In this document: one piece after another, positions 24,370 through 35,639 of the stretch
How positions within the stretch are numbered: the first letter of the stretch is position 1
How the letters are laid out: the number at the start of each line of letters is the position of its first letter
Source: Dromiciops gliroides
Taxonomy: Eukaryota > Chordata > Mammalia > Microbiotheria > Microbiotheriidae
NCBI RefSeq assembly: GCF_019393635.1
Contig: NC_057863.1
Location: 572,082,284 to 572,146,283 of the forward strand
Direction: 5' to 3'
DNA length: 64,000 nucleotides
The notes under the pieces: generated by a model
Told to the model about the DNA's origin: nothing
Databases searched by the model: none
The model's input: only the letters and a program-made list of their open reading frames with translations
Position numbers and translations under genes: made by a program

Positions 24370-24500
24370 ATTTTGACATATGAATTGATCAATAAAAATT
24401 TATTAAGCACATAGTATATACCAAGCACTGTGATAAATGCTGACTTTACAAAAAGTGGCAAAAGACAGTCCCTACCCTCAAGGAACTTATAATCTATTGA
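24370..24500 (+). mobile_element. CR1/L3-type LINE 3' tail
   Basis: ATCAATAAAAATTTATTAAGC..CAAGGAACTTATAATCTA. Confidence 0.55.
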
Positions 24501-24679
24501 GCTTGTCTATCCTGGATTTTCTCAGGATATTAATCCATTAGTGGGATATTTCTAGGCTAGCAACCGTTTAGTGACTTTTATTACATAATCTTGAGGAATG
24601 TTTACATATCAATTGAATATCAATCATTTATTAGACCAGTCTTGGGTCTCTCTCATCATGTGATCCTGATTGCTGGGGG

Positions 24680-25067
24680 TTGGGGGGGGAGGAGCCCGAC
24701 ATTAATTGTTTCTCAGACAACTTCAATCAGTTTTTGAGGGGGGCCCATATTTTCCCACAGGCCTCTATTCAAGGTGTTTACATTCTCATAAGAGAGACAC
24801 AAGAACATTCCCAGATCTGTGCCAAAGAAGTAAGAGATGCACTAAAGACTGAATTCAAAGCAAATGCTGAAAATGCTTCAGGCAGCAGCAGGAAAATAGG
24901 GAAAGTTAAAAAGAGTAATATAACCCAATACTACATTTTCAAGGTGAAGCTTTTTAGTTCTATGTTATAGCAGATTGGGAACTGTCTCACTTCATGTTTT
25001 TCTGTTGAAAGGAAAACACCTGTCTGTTTAGATTGACATGCCAATAAACAGCCCTGGTTCAATATAT
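24680..25067 (+). pseudogene. Unidentified protein-like ORF with polyadenylation signal, possible processed pseudogene
   Basis: A 96-codon ORF (24680-24970) whose second half, [20 protein letters not shown] and on to a basic KVKK stretch, has the composition of a real helical protein. The stop is followed by about 70 nt and then CCAATAAACAGCCC, like a mRNA 3' end. I do not recognise the protein. No target duplication or clear poly-A was found, so a chance ORF remains possible. Confidence 0.3.
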
Positions 25068-25107
25068 TTTTTAAAAAGACTATATGCATAACACTCATGT
25101 ACGTGAA

Positions 25108-25335
25108 GCATCAGACGTAGTAGAAACAGCATTGGTTTTAGAGCTGGGAGTCTTGGTTTTTACATTGTGGCTTTGTGATTAGTTTACTAACTGTATGGTA
25201 ATGGGCAGGCTGCCTACCTCTTCAGAATCCGTTTTCTCATATACAACATGGGGAGGGGGAATTATATTACCACATGAGGCTGTTGTTGAGAAAGTGCTTT
25301 GGAAAGCCTAATGTGCTCTATGAGTATGAATTGTT
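25108..25335 (+). mobile_element. MIR-type SINE just upstream of exon 2
   Basis: Diverged core SINE ending about 65 bp before the FAM124A micro-exon. Confidence 0.6.
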
Positions 25336-25401
25336 GCTATTGTGTGGATAAAGAAAACTGGATGGTACAACTATATTTACACTAAGGTTTTTATATTTCA
25401 G

Positions 25402-25433
25402 GTCGGATTACAGCCATATGTCCTCTACCAGCA
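25402..25433 (+). CDS. FAM124A: FAM124A coding exon 2, 32-nt micro-exon
   Basis: A 32-nt exon between a TTTCAG acceptor (AG at 25400-25401) and a perfect GTAAGT donor (25434-25439). Its first base completes the Gly codon left open by exon 1; it then encodes SDYSHMSSTS and leaves one base of a following Ser codon. This matches the FAM124A stretch after residue 24 and is rich in Ser/Thr. A plausible branch point (CACTAAG) lies about 17 nt upstream of the acceptor, and the polypyrimidine tract is short. The exon length is not a multiple of three, so skipping it would shift the frame. The next exon must begin in phase 1; no matching acceptor and coding stretch was found before the window ends, so intron 2 exceeds 38.5 kb. 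Confidence 0.85.
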
Positions 25434-25629
25434 GTAAGTATCACTTAAAAAATCCTTCTTCACTTTCTTAAAAGTTATTCCTCTCCTTGTTTCTATCCCT
25501 CTAATGTATATATGGGACGGTGGGAGGACCCGGATACCAGTCACAAATCTGACACCTGCTATTAGTGGGGCTATGGGCAAATGTGTTAACCATTCTGATT
25601 ATTATTATTACCTTGAAAGTATTTTGGTG

Positions 25630-25780
25630 GAGAGCAACTAGGTGGTGCAGTGGATAAAGCACCAGCCCTGGATTCAGGAGGAACTGAGTTCAAATTTGCC
25701 CTCAGACACGTGACACTTACTAGCTGTGTCACCCTAGGCAAGTCCCTTAACCCTCATTGCCCTGCACAAAAAGAAAAAAA
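25630..25780 (+). mobile_element. Short SINE, left arm of an inverted pair
   Basis: Flanked by AAAGTATTTTGGTG (25616-25629) and a one-mismatch copy (25781-25794). Confidence 0.9.
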
Positions 25781-25809
25781 AAAGTACTTTGGTGAAGTAG
25801 GCAATCTTT

Positions 25810-25944
25810 TTTGGGGGGGGCAATGAGGGTTAAGTGACTTGTCCAGGGTCACACAACTAGTGTCTGAGGCTGGATTTGAACTCAGGTCCTCCTGAATCCA
25901 GGACCAGTGCTCTATCCATTGTGCCACCTAGTTGCCCCCAAAGA
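25810..25944 (-). mobile_element. Short SINE, right arm of an inverted pair
   Basis: Reverse copy flanked by AGGCAATCTTT (25799-25809 and 25945-25955), only about 30 bp from the + copy. Confidence 0.9.
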
Positions 25945-26027
25945 AGGCAATCTTTAAGAGAATTATAGGCAGCATGGAATATGTGGGGAAAATCACTGGA
26001 ACTGGTGTCAGAAAAAAAATTTTCAAG

Positions 26028-26210
26028 TAAAAAGGGTGTGCATTTGGAATCAGAGCATCTAGATTTGAATCTTGACTCTGCCTTTTACTATCTGTGTAAC
26101 TTTGGACAAGTCACTTAGTCTTTCAAGGTTTTAGTTTCCTCATCTATGAAATGGGTATATTGGCCTTGATGGTTTCTAAGATTGCCTCTAGATTTAGGTC
26201 TATGACCCTT
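26028..26210 (+). mobile_element. MIR-type SINE
   Basis: GTGTAACTTTGGACAAGTCA core with GAAATGGGTATATTGG. Confidence 0.65.
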
Positions 26211-26234
26211 TGACCTGATTTTAAGCCCTGATCC

Positions 26235-27440
26235 ATTATTTTTTCACTTATTAGTATTTTTTCCCAATTATATGTAAAGATAGTTTTCCACATTCATTTT
26301 GTAAGATTTTGAGTTCCAATTTTTCTCCCTCCCTCCCATCCCTTCCCCCTCCTTAAGCCAGCAAGCAATCTGATATAGGTTATAGAGTACAATCATGTTA
26401 AACATTTCCAAACTAGTGTTGTTGTGAAAGAAAAATCACAACAAAAAGGAAAAACTTTGAGAAAGAAAAAAGAACAAAAGAACAAAAAAGTGAAAATAGT
26501 ATATCTCCATCTGCATTCGGATTCCACATTTATTTTTCTGGGTGTATATAGCATTTTCTATCATAAGTCTTGGAATTGTCTTGGATCATTGTATTGATGA
26601 GAAGAGCTAAGACTATCATAGTTGATTATCACAGAATGTTGCTGTTACTGTGTATAATATTCTTTTGGTTCTACTCACTTCACTTAGCATCAATCCACTT
26701 AAGTCTTTCCAGGTTTTTCTGAAATCTGCCTGCTAATAATTTCTTACAGCATAATAGTATTCCATTCCATACATATACCACAGCTTGTTTGGCCATTCTT
26801 CAATTGATGGGCATCCCTTCAATTTCCAATTCTTTGCCATCACAAAAGGAGCAGTTATAAATATTTTTGTACATGTGTGTCCCTTTTGTTTTTTTAATGA
26901 TCTCTTTGGGATACAGACCTGGTAGTAGTCTTGCTGGGTCAAAGGGTATGCACAGTCTCCTAGCCCTTTGGGCATAGTTCCAAATTGTTCTCCAGAATGG
27001 TTGGATCAATTCACAACCCCACCTACGATGGATTAGTGTTCCAGTTTTCCCACATTGCCAACATTCATCATTTTCCTTTTCTGTAATATTAGCTAACCTG
27101 ATAGGTGTGAGGTGGTACCTCAGAGTTGTTTTAATTTGAATTCCTCTAATCAATAGTGATTTGGAACATTTTTTCATATGACTATAAATAGGCTTTAATT
27201 TATTCATCTGAAAACTGTCTGGTCATATCCTTTGACCATTTATCATTGGGGGAATGACTTGTATTCTTATAAATTTGACTTTGTTCTCTGTGTATTTGAG
27301 AAATGAGGACTTTATCAGAAACACTGGCTACAAAAATTGTTTCCCAGCTTTCTTCTTTCCTTCTAATCTTGGTTGCATTGGTTTTGTTTGTGCAAAAACT
27401 TTTTAATTTAATGTGATCAGAATTATCTGTTTTGCGTTTC
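26235..27440 (-). mobile_element. L1 LINE: ORF2 C-terminus and 3' UTR
   Basis: Minus strand. The region 26800-27420 encodes the end of the L1 ORF2 protein, with recognisable pieces KTTLRYHLTPIRLA, CWQCGKTGTLIH and FDPARLLPGLYPKE. It shifts frame into 26733-26975 (MYGMEYYYAVRN, the L1 MEYY motif). The 3' UTR and A-rich end run to about 26235. Frameshifts make it dead. Confidence 0.9.
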
Positions 27441-27445
27441 ATAAT

Positions 27446-27449
<4 letters not shown>

Positions 27450-27493
<44 letters not shown>
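27450..27493 (+). repeat. CT dinucleotide repeat
   Basis: About 22 units at the junction between the L1 and the L2. Confidence 0.95.
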
Positions 27494-27496
<3 letters not shown>

Positions 27497-27968
27497 TGGT
27501 TTGATGCCATTATTTATTATCTTTGGGTTCTTGGAACTAACCAAATTCTTTTATTTGATCACAATCATTTCACCTCTCCGTCTGCCTTGCAACCCCAAAC
27601 CCTGTTCTTTGTCTTCACCATGATCTCTGATTCCTTAAACCCTCAGTTCTTTGCCAGGCCATCACTCCTGCACTGATTTCACCCTCCTCCCTCACCCATC
27701 TTGACTCCTTGATGAAACAGTTCAACACTATACTGTCCTCTTCTCTTGAGTCCCTTGCCCTCTTGCCCTCTTGCCCTCTTGCCTATCTTTCCCTGACAAC
27801 CCTTGCTTTGGATTATTCTCAGATTTGCTACCTTAACTCCCATCTACATGTTCTTGAAAGAAGCTGGAGACAGTCATAAAAGTACTGAATGGGTCTACTA
27901 CAAATTTATGTTGCATAATCTCAGCTCTACCCTCCCTGCAGCAAGGCAATAGTCCCTAGTTGATTCAC

Positions 27969-28222
27969 TTGATGGCAGCTAGAATAGAGCACTGGTCTTG
28001 AAATCAATAAGACTCACCTTCATGAGTTTAAATCTGGTCTCAGACACTTACTAGCAGTGTGACCCTGGGCAAGTCATTTAACCATGTTTGCCTCAGTTCC
28101 TCATCTGTACAAATGAGCTGGAGAAGGAAATAGCAATCCACTGTAGTATCTCTGCTAAGAAAACCCCTAATGGGCTCACAAAAAGTCAGACGTGTCTGAA
28201 AAGTGACTGATCAACTACAGTG
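27969..28222 (+). mobile_element. Long SINE (MAR1-like) inside the L2
   Basis: Full-length, tail AAAAAGTCAGACGTGTCTG. Confidence 0.85.
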
Positions 28223-28674
28223 ACAAATTGACTCACTCTCCTATTTACCACAATGTCTTTTGTAAACTTTTTGATCCTTCCTCCCCCCCCCCCCCCGCAA
28301 GAATCTTACTTAATATTTCACTGAAAAAAAATGAGGCCATTTGGCAAGAATTCCCTCTTCTCTCGTCTTCTTCATTTCACATCACTCTATTCCCTTCTGC
28401 CACTATCTCCTTCACTGCTATCTCACATGAAGAGATTACCCTTCTCCTTGCCAAGGCAAACCCCTATTCCTGTACAAATGAAACCAACCCTTCCTATCTT
28501 CTCCAACAGATTGACCCTCTTCATCCTCACTCTATCATTTCTCTTTAATCTCTCCTGTCTACTGGCTGTTTCCCTATTGCTTACAAACATGCCTTTTTCT
28601 CCCTTATCCTCAAAAAACCCTCACTTGATCTATCCACCCCTGCAAGCTATTGTCCCTCCTATCTCTTAACTAAG

Positions 28675-28845
28675 AGGGGGACAGCTAGGTGGCACAGTGG
28701 ATACAGCACCGGCCCTGGAGTCAGGAGGACCTGAGTTCAAATCCGGCCTCAGACACTTAACACTTACTAGCTGTGTGACCCTGGGCAAGTCACTTAACCC
28801 CAATTGCCTCACTTAAAAAAAAAAGAAAGAAAGAAAAAAAGAAAC
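28675..28845 (+). mobile_element. Short SINE inside the L2
   Basis: Close to consensus. Box A (TGGCACAGTGG) and box B (GAGTTCAAATCC) are visible. Confidence 0.9.
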
Positions 28846-29809
28846 TGTTCTCTCTAAATTTACCTATGATTTCTTAGCTGCCAAATCTAACAACCTTTTC
28901 TCAGTCCTCATCCTTCTTGATGTCTCTGAAGTCACCCTCTTCTCGCTGATACACTCTTCCCTCTAGGTTTCTGTGACCCCACTGTAGCCCATCTAACCAC
29001 TCCTCAGTCTCCTTTGCCGGGGCTTCAGGTAAGTCACACCCAATAACTGTGGGCATCTCCCAGGGTTTTCTGTGTTGGGCTTTCTTTTTTCCCCTCTAGA
29101 CTATTTTGTTTGGTGCTCTCATCAGCTACCATGGATTCAATGATCATCCCTCTGATGATGATTCTCAGATCTAATTATCCAGCTCTAACCTACCTCCAAA
29201 CTTCCAGACTTGAATTTCCTACTGTGTATTTAACATCTTTGACAGGATATCCTATAGACATCTTAAACTCAACTTATTGAAAACTGAATTGTTTATCTTT
29301 CCCCCCAACCCCCTCCCTTTCCTATTTTTCCCATCACAATGGAGGGCACCACCCTTTTTCTAGTCACCCAGGCTTACAATTCCAGGTGTCATCCTTGACT
29401 CTACTTTCTTTCATCCCACACATCCATTCTGTGGTCCAGTCCTGTTGGTTTTACCTTCAAAACATCTCCCATATATTCCCCTTTCTTTCTCTGACATTGT
29501 CCCCACCCCGGGGCAAGCCATCATCTTCTCACTCTTAGACTATTTTGAAAGCCTGCTGGTTGTCCTTCCTCCCTCTAGTCTCTCTGTATTCCAGCCCATC
29601 TTCTACTCAGGTGTCTAATTCATCTTCCCAAAGCACAGATCTGAGCATGTCATCCGTCTTTTTGATCAACTCCAGTGCCTTCCTATCATTTTCAGAATAA
29701 AAAACAAAATCCTCTATTTGGCTTTTAAGACCCTTCATAACCTGCCCCCCTCTAACCTTTCCAGTCTCCTTACATGTGGCTCCCACCTCCCCCATACTTT
29801 GTTTATTGA

Positions 29810-29963
29810 TTTTTTGTTTGATTTTTGGTTGGGCAATGAGAGTTAACTGACTTGCCCAACTTCACACAGCTTGTAAGTGTCAAGTGTCTGAGGCCAGATT
29901 TGAACTTAGGTCCTCCTGACTCCAAGGCCAGTGCTCTATCCACTGCGCTACCTAGCTGCCCCC
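29810..29963 (-). mobile_element. Short SINE inside the L2
   Basis: Reverse copy flanked by ATACTTTGT-type duplications (about 29794 and 29973). Confidence 0.85.
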
Positions 29964-30163
29964 CTCTCCCCAATACTTTGTAATCCAGTGACACTGGCAT
30001 CCTTGCTGTTCCTCTCATAAGATTTTTCCAATTCCTAACTCCAGGCATTTTCATTACAGTCTCCCATGCTCAGAAGGTTCTCCCTCCCCCCGCCCTCAAC
30101 CCCCTGGCTTTCCTGGTTTCATTCCCAGCTAAAATCCTGCCTTCTACAAGATGCCTTTCCTTG

Positions 30164-30297
30164 GGGCAGCTAGATGGCAGAGTGGATAGAGTCAGGAGTA
30201 CCTGAGTTCAAATTCGACCTCAGACACTTAACACTTACTAGCTGTGTGACCCTGGGCAAGTCACTTAACCCCAATTTGCCTCACTTAAAAAAAAAAA
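30164..30297 (+). mobile_element. Short SINE with internal deletion inside the L2
   Basis: Lacks about 14 bp of the GCACCGGCCCTGGA segment. Flanked by an AAGATGCCTTTCCT-type duplication. Confidence 0.88.
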
Positions 30298-30525
30298 AGA
30301 TGCCTTTCCTGATCCCCCTTAATGTTAGTGTCTTCCCTCTGAGATTATCTCCAATTTATCCTGTTTTTCATTTTGTTTGTATATAGGTTTTTTTGCATGC
30401 TGTCCTCCCCACTAGACTGCAAACTCCATGAGAGCAAGGACTGTCTTTTGCCTTTCTTTGTATCCCCATTGTTTAATAGAGTGCCTGTCACACAGTAGGG
30501 GCTTAATAAATGCTTCTTAACTTGA

Positions 30526-31884
30526 TTTGAGTTACCCCCTTAAGAATCAGTTTCCTCACTTATGACATGAGATTGTGAAATGACCTCCCTTCCTTGCTCT
30601 GTGATCCTTGAGGTTAACTAACTGAGGGATGAGGAATATGCAATTTAGGCTGAAAGAAAATTTGTTAGGGTTTTCAGCAAGGTCAACTTCTAATAAAGCT
30701 TCTGAAGCCTGAAGTCCATTAAGGGCAGATGGAAATTCACATGGTTATACTCTCACCTAATTTACCAAGAATCCTTATGGGATTTTCCCCTCTACTGTGT
30801 CTATATTTGGAGAGAATTGTGGTTGTGTTTAAAAGATGCTCAGTATTTAGAGAAACTTTTTCCTGCAAATGAGTCCTTTAGACATAAACATCAGTATAGA
30901 TGGGGAGAATGTAGCCAACTTTTTTTTTTTTACCTTTAACATGATCTAAAACAAAATCAGAAGAATGAGACAGGAGAGAGAATTTTGAAAAAAGAAACCT
31001 CAACTAATATGCTTCCATTTATCTCTAAAGTCTTTTCTAAGTCATTCTTAGATGAAGTTGGCTTTTAAATGAAAGCAACAGAAACATGATTGTTTTTGTT
31101 AGAAAAGAAGAACTGATTACACTTTGGGGACTGTTTATTTGTCTGGTTTGTTGTCCCTACCTATGGGGACTAGCTTGTCTTATACGCAGTGAGGCTCACC
31201 AGGGGAGAGGCCAGTCAGACAGTACTGCCCTGGGTGGGGGCTGGGGGCAGTAAGGAGGGAAGATTCTTCACAGTGGTACTGTTTGGGGCTGTACAGCTCA
31301 GCCTCAGGTCTCCTCCTGAGAGGAGTGGTGCCTCCCCCCCACCCTGCTGGCCTCCCTGTCTCCTGTAGCCCCTTCTTGTCTTCTTTCTGACGGTGCTGCT
31401 CTGCTGTTATCAGCTGCTCCCTGCAGAAGAGCTCTCTTGGAGCAGATGGTGCTTGCTAGGGACTCTTCCGGGACTCACGAGATGAGTAGATGGGTAGCCC
31501 TTTCCAAGCTTAAAGACTTGTGTTCCCATTCTTTTTTGTTTAAGCAGGCTTGGGAGCAAAACATTATGACTACTCCATATCAAACAGAGACATGTCTCTT
31601 GTATACCTTGACTCATGAATGCCTGACAGATATTTCTTTTTCTTCTTGTTTACCTTTCTAACTTTGGACTTGCCCAACCTCAACAAACATGAACATTTCA
31701 ATATGTAGAAAACAGAAGAGACCTGGATATTAAACTGTGAACTTCTATGACATATTTTGGTTTAAAAAATGCAGATCAAACTTAACAATAGCAAATTTTT
31801 TTCCTATGCTGCCAATTATATTTTTATTTTATTTTGAACTTATGGAATAAAACCAGCATTTCCATAACATAGTATAATCAAAAG
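30526..31884. other. Intron 2, unique, with a GC-richer block
   Basis: Includes the GC-richer non-repetitive block 31190-31440 described in the findings. Confidence 0.5.
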
Positions 31885-31891
31885 AATGATC

Positions 31892-32034
31892 AGGGCAGCT
31901 AGATGGTGCAGCAGATAGAACACCAGCCCTGGAGTCAGGAGTACCTGAGTTCAAATCCGGCCTCAGACACTTAACACTTACTAGCTGTGTGACCCTGGGC
32001 AAGTCACCTAACCCCAACTGCCTCACTTAAAAAA
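31892..32034 (+). mobile_element. Short SINE
   Basis: Flanked by AATGATC (31885-31891 and 32035-32041). Confidence 0.88.
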
Positions 32035-32041
32035 AATGATC

Positions 32042-33269
32042 GCACAGGAAACTCCAAATCTAACAAATAGCAAACTTAATAGCAACACAATTTCCCTGCT
32101 GTCTGTGTCCCTCCTGAATTCCCTTCTGCTTTCTTCTGTGCATACTTTTAATGGCTCATTAGCACTCCTTTCCTTTCCTTCTGTGTTTCATCACTACCAC
32201 TACCAATTCCTCAAGACCCCCTCTCCCCACAAACAGAAGACCTCTCTTGTAAAAATAAAATAAACATAGTCAAGTGTAAAGTTGAATAAAAGAGTGTTTC
32301 TGACATGTAATGTATGAGTCACGGCTCCCCATGATTTAAGAGGCTTGTCCCAGTCTCCTGCATATAAATTTTGAGAAGATTGGTCTCTTTGGGAGAGACT
32401 AATAATAATTCCATGAATACTAGCCTCCATGTATAACATAAAATACTGGTAATGGGTGTAGACATGGAGTGAGGGGACTGAGCAGGGTCCCTCACTCTAC
32501 CAAGTATCTTCACCCATCTGTTAACTGCTCTTTATAGGGGAGGTAGTTCTAGGAAGGGAATCCAGTGTGCACCAGTAAATGATTCCAGGAGGACACTCCT
32601 CTCTTTCTTCGTCCTGGTTAGGCTATTTCTCCTTACCACCTACATAGGCTGGCTAAGGAATGCTAGCTATAGCAATGGAACTAAAAAGGTTTGTAATCTT
32701 CCAGGGCTGAAATCACTGTTTGACTACTTCCCATACTGTGCCTTATGTTAAGTGCTAGTTGTGCCATTGACTTTTCTCGGGCTGCACCCCCCCCCCCAGT
32801 TTCCATTTGCCATTGCTGTGGATAACATTATCCACACAATGGGGGTTAGGAGACACTAATTTCTTCTTGTAAAAATGGAAATAAACAGCAGTGAGGAAAA
32901 GAACAGAGAAGCAATGGGGGAAGGGAATAGTCTCTGGGTGCATTCAGGCAGCATAGCATAGGATGCTGCCAACTGCAGCAGAGAACTAGTTGGCTGCTTT
33001 ATTTAACTCCTTCCTCTCCCAGAGAGAGGTCAGGGCAGTTGTTCCCTTATCCAACTTAAAATTCTGGGAGAGGGATGTTGTCTTTAAGGGGTTAATGAGA
33101 CCATCTTACCAAACCAGGTCTAGTTAGCCCTACACTCACTATTCACAGACAGCTTAATGTTAACTGCTTTGTTAATGGTAGCCATTGCCACAGCTATCTC
33201 TCAGCATCTTTTAGGAAGCCCAGAGGAGCAGAAATCAGCGGCCAGCTAAGTGCTAGACTCTAAAAAAAA
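32042..33269. other. Intron 2, unique
   Basis: A poly-C run near 32789-32797; no other signal. Confidence 0.5.
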
Positions 33270-33365
33270 AGTCCACACGGGGCCAAGATGGAGGAAGAAA
33301 CTTCACACTCTCCAGACCCAGCTTCTCCTTTCTTCTCCCAAGATTCACTGCAAACAACCCTAAAT
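33270..33365 (+). mobile_element. L1 5'-end-like fragment
   Basis: GGGGCCAAGATGGAGGAAG resembles the start of many mammalian L1 5' UTRs and follows an A-run. Only about 100 bp match. Confidence 0.35.
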
Positions 33366-33564
33366 ACCCTAATCCCATGATATCACAAGCCAATGGATTT
33401 TGCATCTCTGCCAGCATGGTAATTTTGACACAAGGTTACACAAATAAAAGAAATCCAGGCATTTGCTGTGTCTGAAAACATATGTCATTCTGTGCCTATA
33501 GTCCATCTCCTCTCTGTTGAGAGGGGAGAGTAAAGACTGGCTATTTTCCAAGTTGTTTACATGA

Positions 33565-33720
33565 GTATAGTCATTTTTTAATTTGTTCTCTTAGTTCTGT
33601 TCACTTTGCTCGGTATTAGCTCATATAAGTCTTCCTGAGTTTCCCTCAGTCTACTTGGTATATGTTTCTTCTATACTGACAAATGCCCTAGTAGGGTCCC
33701 AGTGATACTTTGCTCTCCAT
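33565..33720 (-). mobile_element. L1 3' fragment
   Basis: Diverged antisense match to the L1 3' UTR segment seen at 1200-1290 (GTTCTGTTCACTTTGCTC..TCATATAAGTCTTCC). Confidence 0.5.
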
Positions 33721-33974
33721 TTCCCTTGTCTTGCTATAAAAATCTTGGTTGTCTGGAACTAAATCGTCCCTAACTTTATCCCTTAATTTTCAGTTCACAC
33801 AAGAACCAGCCCAGGACAAAGTCTTTAGTCTTTGTTGGAGATATTGGTGAGGTTGAAGGAGAGAGTAAAGCATCCTTCCCTACCCCAGTGATCATAACTC
33901 CCCAGTCTCCAGCTCCTGCCATCCCACAGTCTCTTTAACCAAGGGACTTTATCCCTCCCACTTGTTTTCCAAAT

Positions 33975-34330
33975 AGAACACTAGATTTGAAGTCAAAGAA
34001 CCCACATTAGAATCCCAGTCTTGTCCCCTTACTACCTTTGTGATCTTAAAAGAACACACCCCATGGGGGACGGCTAGGTGGTGCAGTGGATAAAGCACTG
34101 GCACTGAATTCAGGAGGACCTGAGTTCAAATTTGAGCCCAGACACTTGACACTTACTAGCTGTGTGACCCTGGGCAAATCATTTGACCTTCATTGCTCTG
34201 CAAAACAAAACAAAAACACCAAAAAAAAAAAAACCCCAAAACAAAATGCCCTCTGTCTCAGCAAAATGCAGGGGTTAAACTAAATGATCTTTAAAGTCTC
34301 TTTCATCTCAAAATCTATGATTCTTTAACC
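33975..34330 (+). mobile_element. MIR-type SINE split by a short SINE
   Basis: MIR halves at 33975-34062 and 34255-34330 surround a full short SINE (34064-34240) with a CAAAA-rich tail. Confidence 0.75.
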
Positions 34331-34423
34331 TTCTAGCAGTCACTCTGCTGGAGCCCCATGCCCAGAGAGTCACTGATAATGTCTTGCAGGGAGGGAAGTC
34401 CCTAATCCCACATTTGGTTAGGA

Positions 34424-34597
34424 CAAAGCTTCTTAAACTGTGGGTCACAACCCCGTATGGGGTTGAATAACTGAATGTGAGGGGTCACGAAAAACTTGGC
34501 AATAGTAAAAGGTTAAGCATATTTGTTATCTACCTATATATCTGGGATCACACAAAAATTTCTTGGGTGAAAAGGGGTGACAAGTGGAAAAAGCCTG
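34424..34597. mobile_element. Non-autonomous hAT-type DNA transposon (MITE), 174 bp
   Basis: Flanked by a perfect 8-bp duplication GGTTAGGA (34416-34423 and 34598-34605), diagnostic for hAT. The ends are imperfect inverted repeats: CAAAGCTTCTTAAAC at the left, and the right end read in reverse begins CAGGCTTTTTCC. There is no coding capacity. Confidence 0.85.
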
Positions 34598-35106
34598 GGT
34601 TAGGAGAGAAAGTGGGAAAAGTCACTGGTACCATTGCAGGGAGCAGGATGATGCTCTTCTGGCATGACAAGTTGATATTTGGAATACATTTTCCCATAGA
34701 AAATGGGAACCCTTAGAGGTTTATGCTGTACTCAAGTACCATAGTATATATGTCAGGTGCATTCTGGGTCAATTAACTTCTTGTAGGTTGGTCTGGGACC
34801 AGAAACACGACTTGTTAACATTCTTTCTGGGAGAAAATATTTTTCAAGTTCCAACTAGATACCATTAGTAAATTCTCTTCTTTTCATGAGGTATTCAGAA
34901 TGATTACTGTCACTGCTTGGTCATTTTTCTTTAAATAAATATAATGAAATAATTGTGAAGCAATGAAAGATTTGAATCTTTCTTAATGAATCAGTAAACA
35001 TTGTTTCTAGTCCTGATCTGATTTGGGTTATTTCACTAGCATACTAGGCTATTTTTAAAGGGTAAATACCTAATTAAATTATTTTGTTCACAGAGAATTT
35101 GATTTG

Positions 35107-35470
35107 TTCCTTTTTTTAAAAAAATTTTTATTGATTTTTAAATCACCTTCATTTCTCCATGTATTTTACCGCCCTCCTTCTCCCATGGAGCCATTCTTAA
35201 TAACAGATTTTTTAAAAGAAAGAAAAAAATACCCAGTTCAGCAAAACTAGCTAATATAATGAAAAATGGCTGACATTGCCTGACATTTCCTATACCCCAA
35301 ACCCCCACCTCTGACATTACCTATAGTATTCAATACCCCAGACCTCCCCACCTCTGGCATGACCTGCAGTGCCCTATACTCCATCCAGCTCCTCACCTCT
35401 GCAAAGGAGGGAAGGAGGGGTCTTCTCATATTTTTTTCTTTGGAGTCAAGCATGGTCATTTGTAATTTTA
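35107..35470 (-). mobile_element. L1-type 3' UTR fragment
   Basis: T-rich start, then sequence around ATTTCTCCATGTATTTTACC and a duplicated stretch near CTGACATT..CCTATA. It resembles the distal 3' UTR of the marsupial L1/HAL1 group in minus orientation. Confidence 0.5.
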
Positions 35471-35639
35471 CAGTATTCTTTTCCTCATCTCTTCTCTTTT
35501 GGAAGGAAAAAAATGAGAAAAGGTGTCAACTTTGGTGGTTACAGTGGGAATGGGAAAAGAGACACCAAAGTGAAAGACTGCAGAAATACACTCAAAAGGA
35601 CTTGGCAGCTGATTAGGCATTGAAGGCATGGGATAGGAA

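Larger units (their letters stand above)
27540..30525 (+). mobile_element. Ancient L2 LINE with reverse-transcriptase remnants
   Basis: Pieces recognisable in translation: LKKPSLDLS near 28605, LNLLKTELFIF near 29265 and GVILDSTF near 29385. The 3' end has ACTAGACTGCAAACTCC and TTAATAAATGC near 30410-30520. SINEs interrupt it at 27969-28222, 28675-28845, about 29810-29963 and 30164-30297. Many stops. Confidence 0.8.

Noticed and set aside
28675..28760. tRNA-like box A and box B in the SINE heads
   Set aside because: They are the RNA polymerase III promoter of the tRNA-derived SINE; the region does not fold as a full tRNA gene.
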